A DNA stretch of 64,000 nucleotides from Capitulum mitella (taxonomy: Eukaryota; Arthropoda; Thecostraca; Pollicipedomorpha; Pollicipedidae). The notes beneath the pieces are model-generated. The model worked only from the letters and a program-made list of their open reading frames with translations. It was not told the DNA's origin and searched no databases. Below are positions 44,161 to 55,619 of the stretch, piece by piece; position 1 is the stretch's first letter; each line of letters begins with the position of its first letter. The DNA is taken from the NCBI GenBank assembly GCA_030062745.1, contig CP099851.1:6139661-6203660 (forward strand), read 5' to 3'. The translations under genes were made by a program, and so were the position numbers.

Positions 44161-45046
44161 ATGTCGTCTTTCCGTTTGTTGTCGGTGACCCTGCTGCTCG
44201 CCTCCGTCTTCTGTCACGTGACCCTGGGTCATGACCCCGTCAGTCCGTCCGTCCAGAAACGAGGTGGCTTTTACCTGTGTGGGAAGGAGCTGGCCGACAT
44301 GCTTGAAATGATATGTGATGAGATCTACGGACCCAGTGACAAACGGGCTGCACCAGGTAATCTCTACAGTAAACCGTGTACGTTGTACCGTGTGTACCGT
44401 GACATTATTGATATTAAACGGATCATGGCTATACATACCCTGAGAATCGGATCCACCATCTGTGTTTCGCATTAATGACCAAAGATACTGTTTCTGTCGA
44501 GCTCTTCAACACACTGCCGGGTCCAAGGACCATAAATGAAAGGATGTAAAGAATGCGTCTAACACGTTATACTAAAAACGTCCAGTTAACAGGAACACAC
44601 TTGAGCTATCTTAAGTCCACAAATGGGTTATCGACCTCCAAATGTTTTAAAAACAGGTAGGTTCGTGCATTGATTCTTTTGCAAGTAATCTCAGTGCTTC
44701 TTCTGTGACGGGTCAGTGGAATGTTAGGGTGGACGTACAATACTCTCATTTTGGAATCAGCAATCAATTTTCGCCATTGTGTGTCTCAACAGCGTCACCC
44801 ATGAGTGATAGCTGGCGGCTCAAGTCGGGCGACCTGATGCCCTGGTCGACTCCAGGAATGAGCTCCGTACTCCGGCGACAGAACCTCCTGCAGTCGGTGT
44901 TCACTCCTCACTCCCAGCATGGACGGCTGCCATCTCAGCAGCTGCTCTTCTCACCGGGAGTGAGAGCGAAACGTCAGACGGGCATCGTCGAGGAGTGCTG
45001 CTACAACCCCTGTGATATGGCCACGCTGCTCAGCTATTGTAAATAG
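44161..45046 (+). CDS. Insulin gene 6 (GFY type), complete
   Basis: Secreted insulin precursor of 149 residues. Exons are 44161-44356 and 44793-45046, with a 436-bp phase-1 intron. Signal peptide, propeptide ending Lys-Arg, shortened B chain (Cys40, Cys52, then D-E-I-Y-G-P), C-peptide with Arg-Arg and final Arg-Ala-Lys-Arg, and A chain (127-149) with Cys134, 135, 139 and 148, ending Cys-Lys. Coding exon 1 gives the same protein as gene 3, its mirror partner, so the six-base B-chain deletion predates the large duplication. In the first part of exon 2 it reads R-L-K-S-G-D-L like gene 7, whereas gene 3 and gene 2 read R-L-E-S-G-E-L. Further on it keeps R-L-P-S-Q-Q like gene 3. The mosaic points to local gene conversion. 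The start follows the leader intron acceptor directly. Confidence 0.93.
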
Positions 45047-46395
45047 CCTCAGATACCATCCCGACCGTCCATGTCTTCAGCAGTTGAAAAGCATTGCATA
45101 GGGCACCGCTAGACACTCCAGCCTTCTGGAGACAAATCGTGTGCAAAGTGGACAAAGGCGAATGTAGCCTTTTCCCTCTCAAGCTCTTTCAATGTTGTTA
45201 GTTATCACCTACGTCAAAGCTGAAATGTTCTTGTGATGTAGTCATCTACGTTAAGCCATCCGTAATTCTAGTGCCGGTCTGTGGATTAGGGCTGTGAATG
45301 TTCGTGGAATATTCCAACGTTGGGACATGCGGACTGATGAAAAAGCTGTCAGACTGTGATGCATTGTTCAGCTGTGGTGTGACTAAGCCGCTACAGCTGT
45401 TTGCTATCTTCATCTGGTTGCCTTCCTTCGTGTACAGCTGGACTTCGCTTGGTAACAGTAAATATATTGGTTGCAATGCGTGTTCTAGTCTCCCGAGCTT
45501 TTGGACCCGGCTTTTGGTCCAGCCTAGTGAAAAGATTGTCAAGTTTCTCCAAGAGAAGGATGCACGAGGCCAACAATCAGCCTAATTAAACCACGAAACA
45601 AGCAAACCTGCGTCGAGTTTGTATCACTATCGTACAGGCATGTTAATCGTAGTACATTATTAGGACGATGACAACCAGTGTTCCAAAATTCATGCTGTGA
45701 CAAAGTTATCGAAGCGGAAATTTCGAGGGATTATGCATTTTGGGATTGCAGAAATACAGTTGATTACAGCAGTAAAATTTCCTGAAATGCATTGCAAGGA
45801 ATATTTCGCAATAGTTATTATGTTGTCTTGATTGCGTCATAATATTATCCAGTTGACATTCTGCACATGATATCTGAGTAGAAAAACACGAACACAGGGA
45901 AATAAAATTACCACAGTTCTACACACAGCTGGGCGACGACTTTTCCAACAAGCTGTTAGAAGGAATCCTACTTTTCTTCTTCTAGAGTTAGCATGACACT
46001 GAATGGTCAAAGAAAACAACAAAAACATGGTCTTACTTACGGTCACGCGGTGAAATTTCACCACAGTGTATACGAAAAGCAATCGCAAGAACTAGAAACT
46101 TGAAACAGGCACCCAAGAACTGGAAGTAAGCTGGCGTTTAAGATACATTCTAAGATGTACTTCAATCTAAATTTTACTTTGCGTTGTTTTTCACCTTCAG
46201 TTCCTTTACTTTTATTTCATTTATATTATATGATATAAATATTAGAATTGAAAGTAATATTAAGTTTATTATTTTTAAATTTTACTACTCTCGTACAGGT
46301 TTCATTTTGCGCCGTACGAGAATCCTCTGTGATTGCAAATGAATACTGTAACAACTGACGGGAGCTTTAAGCATGATATAAAAACTAGGAAATAG
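45047..46395. other. 3' flank of insulin gene 6 and arm-conserved DNA
   Basis: Mirror of 22,298-23,391. About 46,138-46,370 is right-arm-specific A/T-rich sequence lying between TTAA sites where the left arm has the TTAA element. Confidence 0.6.
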
Positions 46396-46399
46396 AAGC

Positions 46400-47150
46400 A
46401 CGTGCGCGCTTGCTCCGCTGCGCGCTGGTTCAGCACCGACTGCAGGTGGCATTCGTCTCATGTTGCCCCGCGTCTACCACGAACTCTCCGCCTCGGTCAT
46501 TTTGCAACACGCACTGTTGGGGATATGTCCAGTGTTTCTGCCATTCGGCTTATCTGCAGCTCAGGCGACCCACAAAGGTGCGTATGGCATAGTGAAGCAT
46601 TACGTTTTGTTGAGCCGCCCGACGCAGCTCCACGCGCTCCTCGCGGTGGCGATCGGCGTCAGCGGCACGCTGGGCGTCGCGTCTCGCTTCCCCTGCCGGG
46701 AACCGACAGTGTGGGCCGGCGACGGCCATGCGCGTCGCTTTCGAAGAGAGCCGTTTCCATCGTTCTTCTTTGGTCTCCCTGGACCTCGCCGTCCTCTTCT
46801 TGGCAGGCTCCCGGGAGGCTATTCGATGCCGATTTTCTCCAGCGGTCGCCGACGTCACAGATAGACAACACAGACACGTCCTTTTGTCGCCCAGACTCGG
46901 AAGACAGGTCCAGTGGGACGTTATCGGCAGTTTTTGCAGAAGAGTCCAACCGCACTCCTGTCTCAGTAGGTAACATGAAATCTGAATGACGTTTACTCCG
47001 GGATGAGCAAGCGCATGCACGCTCTCTCCGCCGCTCGCTGGTGCAGTACGGGCTGCAATGCTGTACGTGACCGGTGACACTCATGCTGCCTATCACTTAT
47101 GCTACCATCACTTATGCTGCCCCGCCCCTATCACCAACTCTCCGCCTCTG
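46400..47150. mobile_element. Unit with ~113-bp direct terminal repeats, right copy
   Basis: Inverted counterpart of 19,981-20,722. The repeats lie at about 46,400-46,495 and 47,010-47,150 and share CAGCGCGC-type and GTACGTGAC/GTGGC motifs. Frames on both strands remain open but with different ends from the left copy. Confidence 0.5.
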
Positions 47151-47935
47151 TCTGTCCGCGTCGCGACTGCCACAATATGACTCTTTGTCTGATTACTAAG
47201 TATCCTTGATCACTGACGTATCTATTAGGCAAGCGACTCGATACAACAGTATGGGTGCTGACAACAGAAAATCATACAACGTACCCATCATTTCGACTTG
47301 ATTGCGCACATTTCAAATTTATGAAAAAACGCCGGTGAAATCAGTCCTTTACCTCGCAGTCTTCAACCGCTTGTTGGCAAGTCTCTTGTCTCGGGAAGTC
47401 CTACCAAATGAACAGGAGCTGTTCCAGTCGTAGTGGTTCCATTGTGGCAAACACAGAGCGGCATCACAAAGAAAAAAGGCGATAAACGAGGAGCAATGAG
47501 CCCATCATCGTGTTTGCCAACTTTTCACATCGTATCATTAAACACCAAACAAACAGGCTTATCTGTAATATCCAGGTGAAACGATACATAACTTCACGGA
47601 AGAATTGATGGAAGTCTTGATGATTAGCCCTAGACAGCATTCACCATTTAGCCAGCTCCTACAGTACAGGAATGGTGGGACAACCACCTCCTTTCCAGTC
47701 ATTTCCAAACCTGACGTTACGGAGCAACTGAGCAAAACTGGCGTGTTTTTGTGGCATTATGTTGCATTTATAAATGGCCGACCAAATCCATTACTAATGG
47801 CTATTTTGCGGCCTTTGTCACACAAGCAATGTAAGGTAAATAAAAACAGAATTAAAATATGGATAAGGTAAGGACTGGAACAGCTTTTTCTATCACAATA
47901 CGTATTTCTTCCTGGCCCCTTCGAGAACAAAAAAA
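47151..47935. other. Arm-conserved non-coding DNA
   Basis: Mirror of 19,196-19,975, ending at an A-run (about 47,930-47,940) that matches the poly-T at 19,193 in the left arm. Confidence 0.5.
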
Positions 47936-48454
47936 AAAATACAAAGATACCGCATTATTGATATTCTAATGATGATTACAAATAGTGGAAGGAGGGGCAC
48001 TTTTGCGCCTCCCCCTCCTGTTTTTCCCCAAATCCTCGAGAACTGATCGGAGCTGTCCGATGCTCCTTTGTAAAATTTATCACATTGCAGTAACTCGTCG
48101 AATGACTTTAAGAAATCGAAAATCGGAGGGAAATTTTTGAAGATTAAAACATATGAAGTCCAAAAAAAACACCAAAATAACGACTGTCGCAAAGAAATGG
48201 GAACTTCGCAAGACCACTAGCGTTCTACGTTAGATTAACGTACGAACATTACCAACCGGTATAACTCGGCGATAACTGATGGATGTACCGAGACCAAAGC
48301 CAGAGGCAGTGAAAGTCAAGATGGTTAAAGGTCAAGGTCAACCAGGCTGTAACTTGATCCAGATTTTCGTTGCAAGATGTCGATTTGTTTGAAATCTGTA
48401 TTTAAAAAACCTAATAATAACACGTTTTCCCACATTAATGCGATGAGATATACT

Positions 48455-48529
48455 TATATATATATCAATAATATCACTATATTATATATATATGTATAAT
48501 ATGCAAATTAGATCAAATAACATATAAGG

Positions 48530-48572
<43 letters not shown>
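48455..48572. repeat. (TA)n microsatellite cluster
   Basis: Interrupted TA runs, the longest at about 48,532-48,572. Confidence 0.9.
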
Positions 48573-48574
<2 letters not shown>

Positions 48575-49689
48575 TTTCTGACGTTTTACAGCACTGGAAC
48601 CATGTATTAGGACTCGTTTTGCCAAAATCACTTTAGTGCAAATAGTCGACGTGAAATTTACTTAATTAAAAAAACCTTGGGTCAAAACCATCATCTAAGG
48701 TCAATGACTTCATTTTACTTCTTTTGACCTTTCGGAGGTCATTGAGCGCTGGATGTGACCAATGCTGGTTATCCTCACTGCAAATACGCTAAATAATGCG
48801 TCTAGAGCCCATATTTAAACTGAAGCTACATCAGTGTTGTTGAAGTTATACCAGACTTCGGTCTGCCCGAAATCTGATCCACAAAAAAAAATGAAAAATG
48901 ACTCCATAAGTCTGGACCCGAAATCTTCAGGATGGATATTGTTGTATTTCGTGTTCTAACGCTCTAACACGCGCCGTTTTCCCGATCCGTTCGAAAAGCC
49001 GTACAGAATGGCTTGTGCAGCCGAGAAACTGTCCAAAGTTGACCTTTCCGAGTCCATTTAACCTCGGAGATCATGACCTACGGTCATGAAAATTGCACAT
49101 CGACTAACATTTTAGGACCCTACCCTGCCCTGAAAATCTCATGTCTCTCTTTTTGTCTTTGAGACTGGAGGGGGCACAAAAGTTCCCCCTTCCAGTGTGC
49201 AGGGCGAAACCCCTTCCGCTGCGCGTGTTAACCCTGTTCCGCGCTGGCGGGGGGGGGGGGCGCAGCTTCTGCCCATCTCCTCTGGTTGGCAGATTCTGTC
49301 CCTCTGGTTTTTCGTTCGCCATTCGTGGGCTTTCCGGAGCTGCTTGACGAAACTTAATCACTTTTCCTAACTGGTTTTGAAATGTCACAACATTCCAAAA
49401 ATTAACCTCCTCCAGAGGCGATTCAAGGACACGTCGTTTGACAGGCATGTCTGAGAAATATCGCGTTTTCCCGACATCGTGTACTTTGACATGATAATGT
49501 ACCATTTGGATTCGCTTTATAATGTCACAGACGGTTGAAACAAAAGACATAGTTCTGACTTGCACACTTCCAAGGATATTTTGAAAACATTTTGGTAAAT
49601 GGCTGGTCCAGGGGCCCTAAAGAGGTGTTATATTTTCCCATTCCCAAGAATTTGTGACACGTTATATGAATAATACATCAGGTCACGCT

Positions 49690-49975
49690 TTCGTGGTGAC
49701 CTCATGAATAACGAGCCGGACAAGAGTCCGGTGCCTAGCAGGCACTGGGTTCGAGTCCCAGAACGGGCACTTGTGTTTGGCCCGAGACCGTTTGGGTCAG
49801 CCAGGCATGGGGCGGCCGTGTCGTGAAGCTTTAGGTCACGATAAACATCTTCCAGCGCTATCTGTCTCAGCGCCTCGTGCAAAATTACGTCATTGTTCGA
49901 GACATTAGGGTGGCGGGATCAGGATCGAGCAACAGGCTCGAATTAGCTCGGCTCTGATCCTGGTACCACCCGCTT
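49690..49975 (+). mobile_element. tRNA-derived SINE candidate
   Basis: At 49,743-49,762 there is a perfect T-arm (CTGGG-TTCGAGT-CCCAG) containing the pol III B box GGTTCGAGTCC. Before it are stems CCGGAC/GTCCGG and TGCC/GGCA, the latter resembling the long variable arm of tRNA-Leu or tRNA-Ser. There is no matching 5' acceptor strand, so it is not a functional tRNA. The sequence continues about 200 bases to an imperfect hairpin (ATCAGGATCGAGC to GCTCTGATCCTGG, about 49,915-49,970). It is absent from the left arm. Confidence 0.5.
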
Positions 49976-50059
49976 CAACATATTAGGGCTAAATTGATAA
50001 AGAAAAATAAAACAAAACATAAGTTTGATGTACACATCTTTCGCTAACGTCCACGGATA

Positions 50060-50275
<216 letters not shown>

Positions 50276-50550
50276 TTGCATCGATGCCAATTTCATCAAA
50301 ATCGGTCTAGAAACAGCAGAGTTTTAAGTACAAAAACATCCCTTTTTGACTTTTTTGCCCCCTGTATCCACCCCTCTCAAAGTTTGGAAAACTTCTTTTT
50401 GTAGAAATGCAGCTTACATCATGTCGAATCGATTGCCGTTTTCTGCGATTAAATGGAATGTGCAGTTCTCGAGATCTCAAGGGAAGGGGTCGAATCCCAC
50501 TTCCTGCCGGCAACCGGCTTTACCGTCTAGCCCACCGGGCATTGGGTTAA
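50276..50550 (-). mobile_element. Truncated TTAA-CCC family element, right-arm copy
   Basis: On the minus strand starts TTAA-CCCAATGCCCGG (50,550 downward) and continues GGGCTAGACGGTA and GAGATCTCGAGAA, matching 18,335 onward. It is interrupted by the TA arrays at about 50,276. Confidence 0.65.
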
Positions 50551-51329
50551 CACTGAACGTCTGGGTGAAGGCTGGCAATGACAACCACCATCCGGCATTC
50601 TAATCATGGCCGAAAAACGAAATGCGGAGAGGCATGAAACTTAGGGTGCCTTTTCATACATCAGTTTTACACATTATGCCAGTTTTTATAATCAGGGTCA
50701 CGTCAGGTCATTGGACTAGGATAGGTTTTTATGATTTACAATGGATATCACGTCGATCGATGTTTAGCCATTTATGTTGCATGGTATCTGATTAGTGGTC
50801 ATGCCACAGATGATCCGACAGACAGCAGAAATCCTCGAGATTTGGGTAGAGATGTTTTGACCTAGGTTGGCTTTATTTGACCTTTATATCATGGTTGTAG
50901 TATCAAAATGTAGTATCAAAATGCATGCCATGAACACTTGCGGCGTATTCTATCCAAAACATATTTTTTGTGTATCCTGAAAAATGTGACTTCTGCCCTT
51001 GAAACGAGATTCTCCCCGTCATTTTCAACTTTCTTTGCAATGATCAGATTCCACATTAAATGCATTTTTGCCCTACATAGGTAAATCAGGCCTTCTAAAT
51101 AAAACTGCTAACCGCTTGGCATCCGCTCACAAGTTTTGGTTATCCATGATTCTTGTCAAATATGTCTAGGGGAAATTTAACGTAAAGTGCCTGCTGCTGA
51201 CTTTAGTATTGACCTGATCAGAAATATAAATTGATTTTTTCATCTACTGACCTTCTTTCGTCCAGCTCCGCTAAGGGCTTTTTAAATCCAGCAGTTTTTT
51301 TTCTCCCTGTCTATCTGTTTGTCTATCCG
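50551..51329. other. Arm-conserved non-coding DNA
   Basis: Mirror of 17,581-18,334. Nothing beyond dispersed AGGTCA motifs. Confidence 0.5.
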
Positions 51330-51830
51330 CCTGTCCGTCTCCCCCTACTGTCCCCTACGTTGCCTTCAGTTGCCGTGCCAGTCGACCGCCCCCGCCACCA
51401 GTGCGGCGGCCGGCCGGCCGGCTGAGCAGTTGTCTGGCCGGACTCCGCATCACAGGTTTCCAATTAGCCCGGAGTGGGCGAGCCTGCCGCAGACACGCCG
51501 CCGAGGCTGCAGCCTTGGACGGCTCCTCCCGCCGCTTCGCTGCTCTGTCGGCTGCCCGGTGCAAGGGCTCGTCAGAAGGGCAGTGGGCCGGGCGGCGGCT
51601 GCGGCCGAGTTCTCGGCTCAGCTGACTGACGCCAGGTGACGCCAGTCGGAAATGACGTCTGCAGATCACGGCTGCTGTCGGCGAGGTCCCCCTCCACATC
51701 CAGAGCGCAGGTCCGGGTCCAGAGAAGTCCCACAGCGCGGGCCCGGGTCCAGAGAGGTCCCACAACGCATACCTCGGTCCAGAGAGACCACTCAGCAAAA
51801 ACCCTGATCCAGAAGGCCACAGCGAAGACC
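51330..51830. repeat. G/C-rich block and 30-bp tandem repeat, right copy
   Basis: Inverted counterpart of 17,040-17,580, with about four 30-base units (51,690-51,820) and the GCCGGCCGGCCGGC run near 51,408-51,424. Confidence 0.75.
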
Positions 51831-51914
51831 CTGGTGCAAAGAGATCACACAGACAGACTGCAATGCTGCCGTTGTAAATACAGTGTAGTTGTAGACATTT
51901 GCATCTGACCAGCA

Positions 51915-52424
51915 TCTCCTACAGGTGTAGCAACGCAAAATAACACGCACGGAGCAGACACGAAATACAATAACACTCAATAACACCACCGAGAAACAGA
52001 GAATTCATACCATGTCGTTGTAATTGAGTGTCTGCTCTTTTTATGTTTGTCTGTCTTTCTGCAGAATACGCTGCAACGAGGCCAATCAGTTTATATTTTC
52101 GATATCATCTATTTTCTATGAATAACAAGAGCTCAGGTGGTCAAAACAAAAGGAACTTCCGAAATGCCGCGCTTTCAAATCTTTGCTTAACTAGACATAT
52201 ATTGACATGACCTAGGTAAATCTTGCTTTGAGGCATGTAAGTTTATCATGAGGAATAAGGCTCCACAACATTTGGTTGCGATCGGTTTAGTGGAAGTGGA
52301 GAAAGGAATAGGTGCTACTCTTTTAACGGTTGACCTCATTTGACTTCGATAAACGCGACCTAGGTCCTTCAGTTTTCGTCGTTCTAAGATCACTACACAA
52401 AACTCCTCCCGCAAAATTCGTTGG
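51915..52424. mobile_element. ~0.5-kb right-arm-specific insertion, unclassified
   Basis: The left arm reads continuously across this point (16,925-16,970). Here sequence starting CCTACAGGTGTAGCAACG and ending near CTCCCGCAAA is interposed. No clear terminal repeats or target duplication were found, so the class is unknown. Confidence 0.45.
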
Positions 52425-55400
52425 GATCCGCAAATATATCGGTTTCTCCAACGGGTGCCTGCGCGCGTGTTAAGCGGTTAGAGAATGCAACCTGGAGGTT
52501 TTAAAAACGCAAATTATGTTTGAACCGATAATTTCAATCTTTTTGCTGACTTGCTGAGGCGCCAACGAGACTCCAAAGGGCCTTCATACAATCTGAGGTC
52601 CTTCACAAATATGAAATGGGGCACACACGCAAACCGGAAAAGGTCTCAAGTACCATGTCCCATCCTCATGGTTCTATAAGGGCCCTTAAACAGTATAAAA
52701 GGTTTCGCACATGAACGTTTCTGGAGCCATCAAAATATTCGAGAGGCATCATTATCTACGGACTCTAGGAAAATCAAAAGACTATTACAAGGTTGTGAAA
52801 GGATCTTGGATGACAGCTGTCTGCAAAAGATGAAAGGTTCGCAGCAGGCTTCCATCAAGGATCTCGAGAAATCTGTGACTCTTAGAAATGCCTACGGCCC
52901 CTTCGGCGGTGTAAGGACCCTTTGGAAGTTTAAGGTTTGAAAAGAGGATAAGCGTCACACATGAGGACCTGGATTGACCCTTTCACTTGCCTAGGCTGGC
53001 TCCCATTGATGTCTGAGGACTTCTACAAATATCGGCGACACTCATAGAAATCTGAGGGGGACCCTAAAAGGTCAGAATCGCCAAATGATCCATTGGCCTC
53101 ACGCAGACGCCGAGGGCCATTAAAAAAACCGAGAAGGCCTTTACGGAGGTTGTTTATGGCTCCCGAGGAAGACCAAAATAACGCCATAGAGAATTAAGCC
53201 TTGCCAGTATTCGCTATTTGTCCACCTTGGACAGAGCACAAGGTTTACCGGTACATCCCTATCCCAGCCATTTCCAAACCTAACATCAAAGAGTAGGCAA
53301 AAAAAGGCGAGTATGTAGCCTGTTTTCCTTTTAGCGACACGGCAGTGTAGTCATTGCTCCTTTTAGATCACACAGTGACCTCACAGCCAACTTCAGTTGA
53401 GGTCATGTAAGTGAAAGCTGTTTTGTTATTGAGTCCTTTGAAAAGTAGCCCATAGGACGACTTGTACTGGGCCCAAAATCACTTTGCGATTACTTAGGAA
53501 TTCGACTACTGCTTCTTTTCAAATAAACCTTTTTGATTACATCGTAACACCTCTCCATTTGATGAAAGGCAAAAAATAGTCAGTGACCTCAATCCATGAT
53601 TCTGATATAAGATGGCCCTGCTCTAAGTAACGGCTGTCGTGAGCAAGTCACTGATACGATGTGTCACTGATACGTATGCAAGATTTAGTAAGAATGAGTG
53701 TCATACATTTGTTACAACATTTGCTCTCCGGTAAAGCAGGTCGCCATAACGTGATTTCTCGATGACCTGCGTCCTCGAGAAAGAGGCCATAGGTCAGTGA
53801 CGTATCAGGATACCGACTCCAAATTCTCAAGCAATGTATGAGAAGAATAAAACTCAGATATGCGAAATGCCAGAGCGATTAGAGGTTTTGTCCTGAGAAA
53901 CTAACAGAGGAAGTCTGGGGAGCTCTAGCTAAAAGCTGGAAAACCTGGGAGTGAAAGCAAAAAGGTCTGAGATCCTTTCTACTTTTATTATAGAATTTCG
54001 CAGAGAAAGAAGACAGGACATGCATTCAAAACGTAACTTTCGTAGCCTGAAAAGACTAAACAATGACGGATGAAGGAAAAATTATGATAACAGCTTCCGC
54101 AGTAAAGGTGAGGCTGCAACGTGTTTGAGTCATCAGAAATATCGAGCTTTATGGCATGCCTGTAACGAAGGTGGGATGATAGAGAACGATACCGCTCCCC
54201 TCCCTTACCCTTCCCCGCCCTTCCCGTCACCCCTATGAATGTTACATGAAAAACGCACTTTAAAGCCGTCGCCTTCAGTGTTCCATTATGCTGATGCCGA
54301 GCGAAGCACTTCGATCATTTTGCCATTGCCCGGAATGTTGCACTGGGCGCATCTTGTAATTAAGCAAGGTACTGAAAAGAAAATTGTTTTTTATTCTATC
54401 AATATAATTATACATAATCATTTATATAATTGTCATTGCCCATGGTAATCAGGAAAGGGAGGAGCACCGTTTCATACCCATTTGAATGCAACATTTGTAG
54501 TTTATTCGAAAAATCATGACAATGCAGACTGTGACAAACAATATACTGTTTTACTCCACAGACCATGCATCATCGACGAGTTCACCTATGTTAACGTCCT
54601 CGCTCTGCACCTCGATGTTCGGCTACAGGGTACAATGTATTCAGCGGAAGGGTATCCCGGTCCCAAGTTTGTGAACGGCAGATGTTGCGCCTGCTGTTTG
54701 ACAAGACTGGATAATTGCACTCGGAGAGACTGGCACGTTTTATGCAACATCCTAGCACTGAAGCCCACATTCTTGTCTTTGTTTCGCTCTAGACGTCGAG
54801 GTGGCTGATTAAGTGTCATCGTTGTAAGCTGCAGGCGTCTGGAGGTTTAAAACTGTTTAGCATTTTGATGGTTTTGCTCCCGCATACGATCGGCTGCCTG
54901 TGCTATTCGGAACTATTGACCGGGTTTGACGCCAGGGTTCTGGCGAATTTCCGACCCACGACAGGAAAGGTTGTCAATAAGACGCATGTTAAAAGACATA
55001 TTCCACCATGTGGGCTTTCCTATAAACAAACTCAGTACTCTGAAAACTGCCAGCCGCAGAGACGAAGCTTCACACGGGTCAGGACTAAGAATATGTACAT
55101 ATAATGTGTGTCTCCAAGTTTTTTTTTTTAAATCGTATACTAGCTCTTCCGTTCGATCCATAAAGCGGGCCGGGTGCCCTTGGATGAGTGCGGGGTATGT
55201 TTGAACCGGTCCTGAAGCCACGGCGCCTGAACACGTTCGCGATTTTTCCGCCACTATGAAGATGAACCAAGAACTGTGTAACGGACACAACGAAAACACA
55301 TTTATTCCTCGCCCTTTTTCTTGTTGCATGTGTAGTGCAACAACCGTTGAGAGACGGCAGCCGATGACGTCACAGCGGCGGCTGTAAAAGAGCCGGGATT

Positions 55401-55515
55401 CGGGTTTCGAGTTAGTCTGGTGGTTAGCACCGAAGTATGATGAGAGAATAACTCGAATTCAGTTCTCGTCGACGCCAACTTTTTGCTCAAATGCGACTTT
55501 CTTCAATCGTGTATA
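52425..55515. other. Arm-conserved non-coding block, right copy
   Basis: Complement of 13,960-16,970, including the paired open frames at 54,482-54,808 (plus) and 54,586-54,819 (minus) and the possible tRNA-like fragment at 55,390-55,490. Confidence 0.5.
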
Positions 55516-55519
55516 TCAC

Positions 55520-55557
55520 ATATGGAATATGCAATCATATATATCTATATATCTATC

Positions 55558-55612
<55 letters not shown>
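55520..55612. repeat. (TA)n microsatellite
   Basis: TATC and TA runs; mirror of 13,855-13,960. Confidence 0.9.
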
Positions 55613-55615
<3 letters not shown>

Positions 55616-55619
55616 TACT

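Noticed and set aside
49700..49775. Functional tRNA gene
   Set aside because: The T-arm is perfect but there is no 5' acceptor strand complementary to the 3' end; a SINE head is more likely.
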